Of a DNA stretch of 64,000 nt, positions 51,758-60,661 are shown piece after piece. The notes beneath the pieces are model-generated. The model saw only the letters and a program-made list of their open reading frames with translations. It was not told where the DNA came from and searched no databases. The stretch comes from Bacillota bacterium (GTDB taxonomy: Bacteria > Bacillota > UBA4882 > UBA8346): assembly GCA_023392595.1 (NCBI GenBank), contig JAEVYU010000057.1:1-64000 (forward strand), in the 5' to 3' direction. A program made the translations under genes and the position numbers. Within the stretch, counting starts at the first letter, position 1. Every line of letters starts with the position of its first letter.

Positions 51758-51965
51758 CCGGGAATAAAAAGTATTATAAAGTTAATCAAGGGAATCTTTA
51801 CAGCGCGAGTATGGGAGATTATAATAAAATAAATCAAAATTTTAGCTGGGATTAAGTTGACTTATTCAGGGCCTTGCCGGGCCGTTCCATAGCGAAGGAT
51901 GGATAATGGATGATAACAATGAAAATATACTGTTTTTGTATTTCAACAACTTCATCGGGAATTAG

Positions 51966-51997
51966 GAAAAAACCGGAGCTCATCCGGTTTTTTTTAT
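51966..51997 (+). terminator. Bidirectional rho-independent terminator
   Basis: AAAACCGGA (51969-51977) pairs with TCCGGTTTT (51983-51991), followed by TTTTT and preceded by AAAA. No intact gene lies immediately upstream, which supports the idea that a gene was lost here. Confidence 0.8.
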
Positions 51998-52277
51998 GAA
52001 ATAAATGGTCAATGTTTATGTCAAATGGAAAAATTTACGGGTCACTGGAATCACCATAAAAATTTACGATTTTTTTGGGTCCGTGATATCAATCATTCGG
52101 GATGTTTTTTGGGAAAAATAGTCATTCAAATCTCTTTGGAGAATGAGCACACAATCCGATATATAAAATACTCAGTAATATGATTCATTTTCATTGAGTA
52201 AGACGGGAAGATCTTGCCCGGATTGCTCAAGGTACGAAATTTTTTGTAACGATAATCAGCGACGAGGAGTGAAAGGG

Positions 52278-53957
52278 ATGAACAGATTTTCTCGGATTGC
52301 CTGTATGGTTTTGGTTGGATTGGTAATGTTGTTGTTGGTATCGGCGAATTTTTCTGTCAAGGCGGGCGATGCCCCTCCCCAAGTAAGAGCCTTGTGGGTG
52401 GACGCTTTTCGGCCCGGAATCAAAACTCCGGACCAGGTTGATAAATTGATTCAAGATGCCGTCAACGGCAATATCAATACACTGATCGTTCAGGTAAGGC
52501 GGAGAGGCGATGCTTATTATAACCAAAGTATCGAACCGCGGACCGAGGATCCGGATTTAACCCCGGGGTTTGATGCCTTACAATATTTAATCGAGAAGGC
52601 TCATGCAAACGGCATCGAAGTCCATGCCTGGCTCAATACTTTAGTAGCCTGGAACCGGACGATTCCCCCGAAAGATCCGAATCACGTATGGAATTTGCAT
52701 GGCCCGAAAGCCTCCGAAAAAGACACCTGGGTATCTTACTACCGGGTGTATGATAATCAAACCAAGAGTTGGTCGCCTAAACCGTATTTTTCCTTTTACC
52801 TGGATCCCGGAAATCCGGAAGTGATCGATTATACGGCCCGGGTGTATTTGAATATCGTTAAAAACTATGATATTGATGGTATTCATTTGGATTATTCCCG
52901 TTATTCCGATAGGGAGTTTGGTTACAATCCCACCAGTTTGGCCCGGTATAAGGCCCAATACGGCACAGACAAGATGCCCGAACCGGATGATCCTAACTGG
53001 AAGCAGTGGAAGCGGGAGCAAACAGCCAATTTAATGCGAAAAATTTATCTGGGCGCCATTGCTCTAAAACCCAAGCTGAAGGTTTCCTCCGCCGTCATCA
53101 CCTGGGGAGAGGGTCCTGTTGGGGAAGGAAGTTGGGAAAAAACCACCGCTTATAGCCGTGTCTGCCAGGATTGGCGTGGTTGGCTGCAGGAAGGGATTAT
53201 CGATATGGCGGTCCCTATGAATTACTATAGTGAGTGGAGAAATGAACAGCAAAATTGGTACAACCAATGGATTGAATGGGAAAAAGACAATCAATACGGC
53301 AGGCAAATCGTTGTTGGCCCCGGAATTTTTATGCAGTACATCGAACAGTCTTTTGACCAGATTCGCCGGGCCCAGGATCCTTCGGCAAAGGGAAATACTG
53401 TGGCCGGTGTGGCCCTCTATGCCTATGGGGCAAGCAACCTTTACAGCAGCGATGATTACAAAGAATCGGTGGCATCCCGCGGATTTGCCCGCCAACCTTA
53501 CCGGTATATGCCGGAAACCAATGACTGGTTTTTTACCCTGCTTTCTCAGGGAGGCGGTTATACCGATCCTGTTTTAAATCAGCATATCGACACCAAACCG
53601 GTTTTTTCGGAACGGGCGGTTGTACCGGATATGCCTTGGAAATCCCATCCGGTCAACGGTTTTTTGATGGGTAATTTACCCACGGATTCCGGAAAACCTT
53701 TTGATCACGTGAAAATAACAGTGAAGCGGTTTTTGCGGCTGCCTCATATCGGGGTCGATATTCCGGATAACAGCTTTCACCGTGAAGTTTATACCGATGG
53801 CAGCGGGTGGTTCGGCCTGGCGGAATTGCCCCCCGGATTTTACCAAATCAATGTGGAAGGCAATGAACCCGATGGGTCGGCATCGGATGAGAACGCTAAT
53901 AAATTTTGGGTTAAGCCCGGACGGGTTACCCAAATTGATGGGGATCAAATTCAATAA
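52278..53957 (+). CDS. Secreted GHL10-family glycoside hydrolase-like protein
   Basis: A 559-residue exported protein. Signal peptide about 1-28; then a GHL10 (DUF187-type) TIM barrel: VRALWVDAFRPGIKT, NTLIVQVRRRGDAYY, IEVHAWLNTLVAWN, FYLDPGNPEVIDY, YDIDGIHLDYSRY, and DMAVPMNYYSEW. The last 100 residues look like a beta-sandwich carboxypeptidase-regulatory-type domain (YTDGSGWFGLAELPPGFYQI). Family members are thought to act on cell-wall glycans. AAAGGG sets the ATG at 52278. A terminator follows. Confidence 0.9.
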   Translation: MNRFSRIACMVLVGLVMLLLVSANFSVKAGDAPPQVRALWVDAFRPGIKTPDQVDKLIQDAVNGNINTLIVQVRRRGDAYYNQSIEPRTEDPDLTPGFDALQYLIEKAHANGIEVHAWLNTLVAWNRTIPPKDPNHVWNLHGPKASEKDTWVSYYRVYDNQTKSWSPKPYFSFYLDPGNPEVIDYTARVYLNIVKNYDIDGIHLDYSRYSDREFGYNPTSLARYKAQYGTDKMPEPDDPNWKQWKREQTANLMRKIYLGAIALKPKLKVSSAVITWGEGPVGEGSWEKTTAYSRVCQDWRGWLQEGIIDMAVPMNYYSEWRNEQQNWYNQWIEWEKDNQYGRQIVVGPGIFMQYIEQSFDQIRRAQDPSAKGNTVAGVALYAYGASNLYSSDDYKESVASRGFARQPYRYMPETNDWFFTLLSQGGGYTDPVLNQHIDTKPVFSERAVVPDMPWKSHPVNGFLMGNLPTDSGKPFDHVKITVKRFLRLPHIGVDIPDNSFHREVYTDGSGWFGLAELPPGFYQINVEGNEPDGSASDENANKFWVKPGRVTQIDGDQIQ

Positions 53958-53979
53958 ACTGGAAGCAAGGATTGAAAGT

Positions 53980-54015
53980 TGAACAAGGCTGCTATTTAGC
54001 GGCCTTGTTTCTTTT
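53980..54015 (+). terminator. Rho-independent terminator of the GHL10 gene
   Basis: AACAAGGC (53982-53989) pairs with GCCTTGTT (54002-54009), followed by TCTTTTT. Confidence 0.85.
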
Positions 54016-54093
54016 TAAATATCGTCAAATAATTTATTAAATTTACGTAAAAAATAATTAATATAATAATATATAAAATTAACAATTTTTATA

Positions 54094-54122
54094 TTGTTCT
54101 TTTTGAGGTGCTGTGGTATAGT
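54094..54122 (+). promoter_or_regulatory. Promoter of the papain-like protease gene
   Basis: TTGTTC at 54094-54099 and TATAGT at 54117-54122, spacer 17, with an extended -10 (TGG). Confidence 0.6.
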
Positions 54123-54213
54123 GAATATAACAAATGGGATTAATAGGAAATAATTCCTGAAGATGGTAGTCAGTGATGCGAAACAAATCAGATAAAAAAA
54201 GGAGAGGATTAGC

Positions 54214-55647
54214 ATGAAAAACCGTAGGATTAGTAAATGGTTTATCCCTTTATTAGTGCTTTTAGTCGTTGTCAACGTTTCTTTTGCCGGAGCAGAAACC
54301 TCTGTCGCACTGCAGCGCGCGCCATTTAATTCGGATTTTCTGGAGTCTTTGACCAAGCTGCAGATGCTTACGGAAGATACACGGAATCAAAATGCGACAG
54401 GTTATTGGCCTTCACCGATCTCATTGAAGCATTTGACGGAAAACACACTGCTCAAGGGGAATATTTTAGCCTTAGCGACAAGTTATGATTTAAGAAGTTT
54501 AGGGCGGGTAACCTCTGTTAAGGATCAAGGCAACGCTGGTTCTTGCTGGTCTTTTGCTACATACGGTTCTTTGGAATCCAATATTTTGACCAGTGAGAGT
54601 GTGAGTTGGGATTTTTCAGAGAATAATCTCAAAAACACTCACGGATTTGATTTAGCCCATGACGAAGGGGGCAACGCCTTTATGTCTGCGGCCTATTTAG
54701 CCAGATGGAGCGGCCCTGTTACGGAAAGCGTCGATCCGTATAATGATTCCAGCGGGGTCTCTCCCAGCGGTTTAACCACAGTCAAGCATGTGCAAAATGT
54801 AGTATTCTTGCCGGATAGGACAAGCAATACCGACAATACCGCTATCAAACAGGCTATCGTGAGCTATGGAGCGGTTTATGTCGCTATGTATTTCGGCAAC
54901 AATTATTATAATGCCACCAATCATGCTTACTATTACAGCGGTTCAAGCAGTGCTAATCATGGGATTACTGTAGTTGGCTGGGACGATAATTACAGTAAAA
55001 GCAACTTTTCCAGTACTCCCAGTGGAAATGGCGCATTTATCGTGAAAAACAGTTGGGGAAGCAGTTGGGGCGAGAGCGGCTATTTTTATGTTTCCTATTA
55101 TGATACAGTATTTGGATATTCCGAAAATGCGCGTTTTGTTACTCCGGGAGAGACAAACAATTACGCGAATATTTATCAATATGATCCGTTGGGTTGGGTT
55201 TCATCGCTGGGATACTCCAGTACCACAGGCTGGTTTGCCAACATTTTCTCCGCCGCGGGAGCGCAGTCTTTAAAGGCGGTCAGCTTTTATACCGCTTCCA
55301 CCAGCAATACGTATCAAATAAAAATTTACACCGGGGCTTCCAGTGGACCGGTATCAGGAACGTTGGCCTATACGCAAACCGGAACGATTAGTAACGCGGG
55401 ATATGTTACCGTTCCTTTGACTAGCGCGGTGTCGCTAACTTCGGGCCAAAAGTTTTCGGTAGTCGTAAAATTGACCACTTCGAACTATAATTATCCCATT
55501 CCCGTCGAAGTGCCCGTTTCCGGATATTCAAGCGCCGCCACGGCCAGTTCCGGGCAAAGTTACATCAGCAGCAACGGTACTTCGTGGAGTGATTTGACGA
55601 AGTCTTATAGTAAAGGCAATGTTTGCCTGAAAGCATTTACAAACTAA
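54214..55647 (+). CDS. Secreted papain-like (C1) cysteine protease with lectin-like domain
   Basis: A 477-residue exported protease. Signal peptide about 1-27, a propeptide-like stretch to about 88, then a C1 peptidase domain: oxyanion Q105, nucleophile C111 (GSCWSFA), H249 (NHGITVVGWDD) and N279 (VKNSWGSSWGESGYFYVSY). The C-terminal 150 residues form a Ser/Thr-rich beta domain like the lectin-like module found after bacterial C1 domains. GGAG precedes the ATG. It probably degrades extracellular protein. Confidence 0.92.
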   Translation: MKNRRISKWFIPLLVLLVVVNVSFAGAETSVALQRAPFNSDFLESLTKLQMLTEDTRNQNATGYWPSPISLKHLTENTLLKGNILALATSYDLRSLGRVTSVKDQGNAGSCWSFATYGSLESNILTSESVSWDFSENNLKNTHGFDLAHDEGGNAFMSAAYLARWSGPVTESVDPYNDSSGVSPSGLTTVKHVQNVVFLPDRTSNTDNTAIKQAIVSYGAVYVAMYFGNNYYNATNHAYYYSGSSSANHGITVVGWDDNYSKSNFSSTPSGNGAFIVKNSWGSSWGESGYFYVSYYDTVFGYSENARFVTPGETNNYANIYQYDPLGWVSSLGYSSTTGWFANIFSAAGAQSLKAVSFYTASTSNTYQIKIYTGASSGPVSGTLAYTQTGTISNAGYVTVPLTSAVSLTSGQKFSVVVKLTTSNYNYPIPVEVPVSGYSSAATASSGQSYISSNGTSWSDLTKSYSKGNVCLKAFTN

Positions 55648-55815
55648 GTTTTACACGATGGGTTAAACTATCTTCAGGAAGTCTGCATGATAAGAGATAA
55701 TCCAAAAACCTGTCTGTGTGCGGTCTTTTTGGGTAACTTACAGGCTTGACGGATGGTCATTATTTCCTTACGAAAGCCCATTTGTTTATCTTTCATTTCA
55801 ATTCATACAGTAAAA

Positions 55816-55933
55816 AAGCTGTCGGAAAAGTAAAATCAAACAGATATACAACATTTAGTTTCATCGATTAAACAAAGCGTTTATATTGTATATCTTGATT
55901 GGTGAATTGACTTTTGGGGCAGCTTCTTTTTTT
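55816..55933. repeat. Palindromic intergenic repeat, copy 2
   Basis: Outer arms AAGCTG...GAAAAGT (from 55816) and ACTTTT...GCAGCTT (to 55925), inner arms AGATATACAA and TTGTATATCT with TCAA/TTGA next to them. It shares the GATATACAA core with copy 1 at 24609 and copy 3 at 63098. The T run after it (TTTTTTT) would also allow termination. The rest of the 55648-56082 gap shows nothing else. Confidence 0.8.
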
Positions 55934-56082
55934 ATGAAGCAGTCGATAAAGGTTCGGAGAATGGTGTTATTTTGATTAAAGTTCACTCACTCTAATTGAC
56001 ATGAATGGGTTTGGGATCTATATTGAAGGAATATTCTACTCATAATAAAAATGGAATCCATTTGTTAAAAAAGGAGACTCTC

Positions 56083-56655
56083 TTGCATAAACTTTCAGTT
56101 TTGACCAGATTATTCTGGGCTTTTTTTAAAGTCGGTTCACTGACGTTCGGGGGAGGCCTTGCCATGCTCCCGCTGATTCAAGAAGAGGTCGTTGAAAAGC
56201 AAAAATGGGTTTCCGAGGAAGAAATCGTGGATGTGTTTGCGATCTCGCAATCAGTGCCGGGAGTGATAGCGATTAATTCTTCGATATTTATCGGAAATAA
56301 AGTGGCTAAAATTCCGGGAGCGGTTGTAGCAGCCTTTGGAGTGATTCTTCCGGCCTTTTTGTCGATTATTTTAATCTTAATCGCATTATTGCGGTTTCAG
56401 AGTAATGTTTATGTGGAAAAAGCCCTGAGCGGGATTCGGGCGGCATCGGCCGGACTGATTCTTTTGTCAGCGATTAAACTGGGCAAAAACATATTAAAGA
56501 ATCGGTTTACCTGGATTATTGCAATAGCGGCCCTGGTGGGAATCCTCATTTTCAATATTAACGCCGCCTGGACAGTCATAGGTGGAGGCGCAGCCGGTTA
56601 TTTTGCCGAAGTCTTAAAACGGGCCCGGGTCCCGGAAAAAGGGAGAGAATCATGA
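56083..56655 (+). CDS. Chromate transporter-family protein, short form (second locus, first gene)
   Basis: A 190-residue CHR-domain membrane protein: VGSLTFGGGLAMLPLIQEEVVEKQKWVSEEE, then ISQSVPGVIAINSSIFIG. The TTG at 56083 is chosen because AAGGAG at 56071-56076 is correctly spaced; in-frame starts upstream lack an SD. It overlaps its partner by 4 bp (ATGA). No sugar genes accompany this pair, which is otherwise similar to the one in the island. Confidence 0.88.
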   Translation: MHKLSVLTRLFWAFFKVGSLTFGGGLAMLPLIQEEVVEKQKWVSEEEIVDVFAISQSVPGVIAINSSIFIGNKVAKIPGAVVAAFGVILPAFLSIILILIALLRFQSNVYVEKALSGIRAASAGLILLSAIKLGKNILKNRFTWIIAIAALVGILIFNINAAWTVIGGGAAGYFAEVLKRARVPEKGRES

Positions 56656-57218
56656 TCACTTATTTGAAGCTGTTTTACATATTCTTTAAGATTGGCCTCT
56701 TTAGTTTTGGAGGCGGCTATGCGATGCTGCCCATGATATACCAGGACATTCAAACCTTCGGGCTGATGAGCGCCCATGAATTTTCCAATGTAGTGGCCCT
56801 ATCGCAAATGACGCCGGGCCCTGTCGCCGTTAATGCCGCCACTTACGTCGGGTTCCAATCCGCCGGGTTTTTGGGGGCCACCTTTGCAACGGTTGGAGTG
56901 TCTTTGCCTTCCTTTATCATTATCATCTTGATTGCTTTATTCATGGATAAATTCAAAACCAATCCAGTCGTTGCCGCAGTATTGTCAGGAATCAGGCCGG
57001 CCACGGTTGGGCTGATCACCTCGGCGGTATACTTTTTTGCCAATACCTCCATCATTCATCAGGGTTTTTTCAGTCTGAAAATATTCCATGCCCCCCTTCA
57101 TTATATCAGTATCCCCGGAATGGTTATCTTTGCATTTGTCCTTATAGGAACCCGCTTTAAACTTGGGCCGATTCTGTTAACGGTTTTAGGTGGAATTCTG
57201 GGAATACTAATTTTTTAA
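56652..57218 (+). CDS. Chromate transporter-family protein, short form (second locus, second gene)
   Basis: A 188-residue CHR-domain membrane protein: GLFSFGGGYAMLPMIYQDIQTFG, LSQMTPGPVAVNAATYVGF and ATVGVSLPSFIIIILI. It is the coupled partner of the preceding gene; the two probably form a heterodimeric anion exporter. Overlap and equal size match the typical short-chain CHR pair. Confidence 0.9.
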   Translation: MITYLKLFYIFFKIGLFSFGGGYAMLPMIYQDIQTFGLMSAHEFSNVVALSQMTPGPVAVNAATYVGFQSAGFLGATFATVGVSLPSFIIIILIALFMDKFKTNPVVAAVLSGIRPATVGLITSAVYFFANTSIIHQGFFSLKIFHAPLHYISIPGMVIFAFVLIGTRFKLGPILLTVLGGILGILIF

Positions 57219-57316
57219 GTGGCTCTTCATTGGATTGGGGCCTTCGGTTGGTTCGTAATATCGAGGGGATCACCGGATAAAGATTTTGTCAAGTCCATTC
57301 GGTGAAAAATGGGATC

Positions 57317-57345
57317 TTGACCAAAAGATTAAAAATTCGTACAAT
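57317..57345 (+). promoter_or_regulatory. Sigma-A promoter of the Phd-Uma2 gene
   Basis: TTGACC at 57317-57322 and TACAAT at 57340-57345, spacer 17. Confidence 0.75.
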
Positions 57346-57385
57346 TTAGTTAGCTGGTTTGGCTAATTGGATTGGGGGTTTTCGG

Positions 57386-58120
57386 ATGATTATTAATGCC
57401 ACCGATCTCAAGAACAATCTTGGAAAATATCTGAGGCTATCGGCCAGAGAAGAAATTTTGATTACCAGCAATGGTAAAATGGTCGCTAAATTATCAGGTT
57501 ATGAAGGAACCGGGAATATTACCGGGCGAGCGGAGTATTTTCAAGAACAGGCTAGAAATTATGAAATTTATCCCAGAAAAGCTTCGTATGAAGAATACTT
57601 GAAGTTAACCGAAAGCAACGATGAACGCTATGAATATATCGACGGGGAGATTTATTATTTAGCCTCACCGAAAACAGTGCATCAGAAAATTCTCAGCGAA
57701 CTCCATGTTATTTTTTATAACTGGTTTGCCGGAAAAAAGTGCCGGCCAATGTTTGCACCCTATGATATCACTCTCAAAAGGAATTCCGAGAATATCAATA
57801 TTGTACAGCCGGACTTAATGGTCATCTGTGATTTGGAAGATCATTTGAATGAAAAGGATTATTACATGGGTGTGCCGGCACTGGTGGTGGAGATCATTTC
57901 CGAAAGCACCCGCAGCAAGGATTTTGTAAAGAAGCTGGATCTGTATATGTCCACCGGAGTGAAAGAATATTGGATGATAAACCCTTTAAACCGGGAAGTT
58001 ATCGTTTATTTTTTTGAGAATGGCGATATCGTTAAAAACCGGACTTTTAAGAATGATGAAAAAGCATTATCCTATTATTTTTCAGGTCTGGAAGCCGGTT
58101 TGGAACGAATTTTCGGATAG
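57386..58120 (+). CDS. Phd/YefM antitoxin-like domain fused to a Uma2 nuclease-like domain
   Basis: A 244-residue protein. The first 40 residues look like a Phd/YefM antitoxin DNA-binding domain (MIINATDLKNNLGKYLRL, then ILITSNGKMVAKL). From about residue 70 to the end is a Uma2/DUF820 PD-(D/E)XK domain: ERYEYIDGEIYYLASP, VQPDLMVICD, VPALVVEIISEST and the lysine in KKLDLYMSTGVKEYW. Uma2 proteins are abundant in some bacteria, and their targets are not known. The fusion may couple autoregulation to nuclease function. GGGGG lies 11 bp before the ATG. Confidence 0.8.
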   Translation: MIINATDLKNNLGKYLRLSAREEILITSNGKMVAKLSGYEGTGNITGRAEYFQEQARNYEIYPRKASYEEYLKLTESNDERYEYIDGEIYYLASPKTVHQKILSELHVIFYNWFAGKKCRPMFAPYDITLKRNSENINIVQPDLMVICDLEDHLNEKDYYMGVPALVVEIISESTRSKDFVKKLDLYMSTGVKEYWMINPLNREVIVYFFENGDIVKNRTFKNDEKALSYYFSGLEAGLERIFG

Positions 58121-58159
58121 ATAAAGGAAGTTTATCGAAGAAGCTGCCCCTAACCTAAA

Positions 58160-58195
58160 AGAAAATATCGTGGGCGAAAGCACGATATTTTCTTG
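58160..58195 (+). terminator. Hairpin terminator between convergent genes
   Basis: AGAAAATATCGTG (58160-58172) pairs perfectly with CACGATATTTTCT (58181-58193). Its AT-rich outer stem allows termination in both directions, serving the Uma2 gene and the minus-strand epimerase gene. Confidence 0.7.
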
Positions 58196-58242
58196 AACAA
58201 CGGTTTACATTGCATTCCAAGATGAATAAGCCAAAATGAATC

Positions 58243-59121
58243 TTAATAGATTTCAATCGTGTAATGGCAGCTATAACTGGCAGCTTTTTTTAATGAGATG
58301 ATTAATTCCTTATCTTTCAATTCACCATGGAAGTCATCGGTATCCGCGATACCATGCCAAGGCTCCAGACAGATGAAAGGGGCGTTTTTGGCCTGCCAGA
58401 TTCCCATGTAAGGGAGACCGTCATAGGACAAAACGACTTTTTTGTCGGTTTTGGAGCTTTGCAGCGACACTTTTTTGGAATGGATGTTTCGGAACACCAT
58501 TGCGCCTTCATAAAACATTTCGTGGTTGAGGGGAAGGGCCCTATTATTTTCAAGGGCGACCGGAGCGGACTTGCCGCTGATAACGACATTGGCGCTGTTC
58601 ATATAAAGCCTTTCCAGCGTCTCGTCGGATTCAAACTGGATGAAATAATCGCTAAAATTAGTTTTCCCATCCAGAGGGCAGTTAAAGCCGGGATGGGTTC
58701 CGATTTGAAAGTACATCGTTTGGTCATCGAGATTTTCAACTCTGTATTCCACCCGGATTTGATTGTCCGTCAAGGTGTAGGTAATGAAGAGGTTGAATTG
58801 AAACGGGTACATCTTCAGCGTTTCCGGGTTGTAAGTAAGTTTATAAACTGCTTTAAAGTCGGTTTCCTCAACTAATTCAAACTCCATCTTTTTGGCAAAA
58901 CCATGGTTGCCCATGGGGTATACTTTTCCGTCGACTTTCATTTCACCGTTGTTTAAAGCGCATACAATGGGAAATAACACCGGCGAGTGGCTGGCCCAGA
59001 AGTTCTTGTCACCGTTCCAGATATATTCGCAACCATCTGCCAGCTTTTTAAAGCTTACGAGTTCAGCGCCGGTGCTGCTGATTTCCGCTGCGAAAAACTT
59101 ATTCTTTAGTGTTTTGTTCAT
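58243..59121 (-). CDS. Aldose 1-epimerase-family protein (LacX-like)
   Basis: A 292-residue galactose mutarotase-like protein. HSPVLFPIVCALNNGEM and MGNHGFAKKMEF hold the conserved substrate residues (the usual Arg is replaced by Ala in CAL), the second histidine is in FQIGTHPGFNCPL, and FICLEPWHGIADT is the acidic region. It resembles the island paralogue at 43688 in layout but has normal base composition for this genome. The ATG at 59121 follows AGGAAGC; an in-frame start 42 bp upstream lacks an SD. Confidence 0.88.
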   Translation of the reverse strand: MNKTLKNKFFAAEISSTGAELVSFKKLADGCEYIWNGDKNFWASHSPVLFPIVCALNNGEMKVDGKVYPMGNHGFAKKMEFELVEETDFKAVYKLTYNPETLKMYPFQFNLFITYTLTDNQIRVEYRVENLDDQTMYFQIGTHPGFNCPLDGKTNFSDYFIQFESDETLERLYMNSANVVISGKSAPVALENNRALPLNHEMFYEGAMVFRNIHSKKVSLQSSKTDKKVVLSYDGLPYMGIWQAKNAPFICLEPWHGIADTDDFHGELKDKELIISLKKAASYSCHYTIEIY

Positions 59122-59161
59122 TTTCAGCTTCCTCGTTATTTTATTAAAATACCTTTTCTTC

Positions 59162-59190
59162 ATTTTACCATTTCTTTGGCATCATATCAA
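59162..59190 (-). promoter_or_regulatory. Sigma-A promoter of the minus-strand epimerase gene
   Basis: On the minus strand TTGATA (59190-59185) and TAAAAT (59167-59162), spacer 17, with TGG before the -10. A short palindrome ACCATATGGT lies just upstream. Confidence 0.75.
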
Positions 59191-59295
59191 ATACCATATG
59201 GTTATGGTGTTTAGAGTGAATTCACAAAACCGGACATCAAAAGAGAAGATCGATATTTTATATTGTGTTAGACTTTAATGCATGGAGGGGATGGT

Positions 59296-60171
59296 ATGGA
59301 GTGGTTGAAGCATCTAAGTTTAGCAATTGACTACATTGAAGACAATTTAGAGGGGAAAATCTCTTATGATAAAGCCGCCCATATCGCCTGTTGTTCGACG
59401 TATTATTTTCAACGAATGTTTTCATATGTGGCGGGTATTTCACTTTCCGAGTATATACGCCGCCGGAGAATGACCCAAGCCGCTTTTGAATTGCAGGGAA
59501 GTGAGGAGAAAATCATCGATATCGGTTCCAAGTATGGTTATATCTCGCCCCCCTCCTTTAACCGCGCTTTTCAAGCTGTCCACGGAGTCAGCCCAACCCT
59601 CGCCCGGATGGAAGGGACGGCATTAAAGGCTTATCCCCGTATTCGGCTTTCAATTAACATCACCGGAGGCGAAAGCATGCGATATCGGATTGAAGCCAAA
59701 GAGCCAATACGAATTGTAGGGACCCGAGTGGCTTTGCAAGAAGACCAGGAATTGAATTTCCAAATTGTACCCCGGTTTTGGGATGCGACATATCAATGTA
59801 ATATGGTTTCAAAAGTTAGTCAATTAGCCAACCAAAACCCGCAGGGTATTTTAGGCGTCAGCGTGTATCAAAATCCCGAAGAAATCTATTATTATATCGC
59901 TGCTTCAACCGACAAAAATATCCCTGAAAACATGGTTGAATATGCAATCCCGGCAGCAACATGGGTTATTTTTACTTGCGAGGGACCTTATCCGGATTCC
60001 ATTCAAACCGTCTTCAAACGGTTTCTCACGGAGTGGCTTCCGTTTTCGGGCTATGAATATGCCGGATTACCCGATATCGAAGTTTATCCAATTAATGACC
60101 AGATTTTAAACAACCATAAATTGAAAAGAGGATATTCCGAAGTCTGGATTGCAATCAAAAAAGAAAAATGA
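59296..60171 (+). CDS. AraC-family regulator with GyrI-like effector domain
   Basis: A 291-residue regulator. Residues about 1-105 are an AraC/XylS double helix-turn-helix (LAIDYIEDNLEGKISYDKAAHIACCSTYYFQRMF, then IIDIGSKYGYISPPSFNRAFQAVHGVSP). The C-terminal 160 residues form a GyrI/SOUL-like small-molecule binding domain (ending in IEVYPIN...SEVWIAI). Such proteins often sense amphipathic drugs or peptides. GGAGGGG sets the ATG at 59296. It begins an operon with a stand-alone GyrI-like protein and an ABC exporter. Confidence 0.9.
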   Translation: MEWLKHLSLAIDYIEDNLEGKISYDKAAHIACCSTYYFQRMFSYVAGISLSEYIRRRRMTQAAFELQGSEEKIIDIGSKYGYISPPSFNRAFQAVHGVSPTLARMEGTALKAYPRIRLSINITGGESMRYRIEAKEPIRIVGTRVALQEDQELNFQIVPRFWDATYQCNMVSKVSQLANQNPQGILGVSVYQNPEEIYYYIAASTDKNIPENMVEYAIPAATWVIFTCEGPYPDSIQTVFKRFLTEWLPFSGYEYAGLPDIEVYPINDQILNNHKLKRGYSEVWIAIKKEK

Positions 60172-60186
60172 TAAGGAGGAGAAAGC

Positions 60187-60657
60187 ATGAATTATCAAAT
60201 TGAAATCAGGGATATCGAACCGGTCCGGGTGGCGTTCATGCCTTATCAAGGGCCTGTTTCCGGAGCCTCAAAAGTATTTCCTACTGTTTTTAAAGCGATC
60301 CGGGGGAAAGTAAACGGCGCACCCTTTTTTTGTTACTATGCTATGAATGCAGAGAGTAAAACCGGGGAAATGGAACTGTGTGTTCCCACGGCCGAAACAC
60401 CGGAAGGTAACGGCGTTTCGGTTAAAGAGATGCCGCGGATAAAAGCTGTTTGTGTTGCTCATATAGGCCCTTATGAAACCATGAAGTATGCATATGAAGC
60501 GATCGATAGCTATATAAAAGAAAACGACCTGACCTTGCAATTTCCATTTCGGGAAGTCTATATCAAAGGGCCGGGAATGCTCATTAAAGGCAATCCCAAT
60601 AAATATGTTACCGAAATTCAGTTCCCGTTGAAAGGCGCGCCTGCGCGCGAAGAGTGA
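60187..60657 (+). CDS. Stand-alone GyrI-like small-molecule-binding protein
   Basis: A 156-residue protein of the GyrI-like/AraC effector-binding fold: IRDIEPVRVAFMPYQGPVSG at the start, MELCVPTAE in the middle, AVCVAHIGPYETMKYAYEAIDSYI and REVYIKGPG in the second half. It has no DNA-binding domain. It is encoded 15 bp after an AraC regulator that carries a similar domain and 4 bp before an ABC transporter, so it may bind or alter the exported compound. GGAGG precedes the ATG. Confidence 0.85.
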   Translation: MNYQIEIRDIEPVRVAFMPYQGPVSGASKVFPTVFKAIRGKVNGAPFFCYYAMNAESKTGEMELCVPTAETPEGNGVSVKEMPRIKAVCVAHIGPYETMKYAYEAIDSYIKENDLTLQFPFREVYIKGPGMLIKGNPNKYVTEIQFPLKGAPAREE

Positions 60658-60661
60658 AAAA

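Larger units (their letters stand above)
51572..52277. other. Long intergenic stretch with gene fragments and one terminator
   Basis: About 700 bp. It contains a short frame (51638-51757) that looks like a gene end, a bidirectional terminator at 51966-51997 and a direct repeat of AAAATTTACG around 52030-52070. I see no full gene. Confidence 0.5.
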
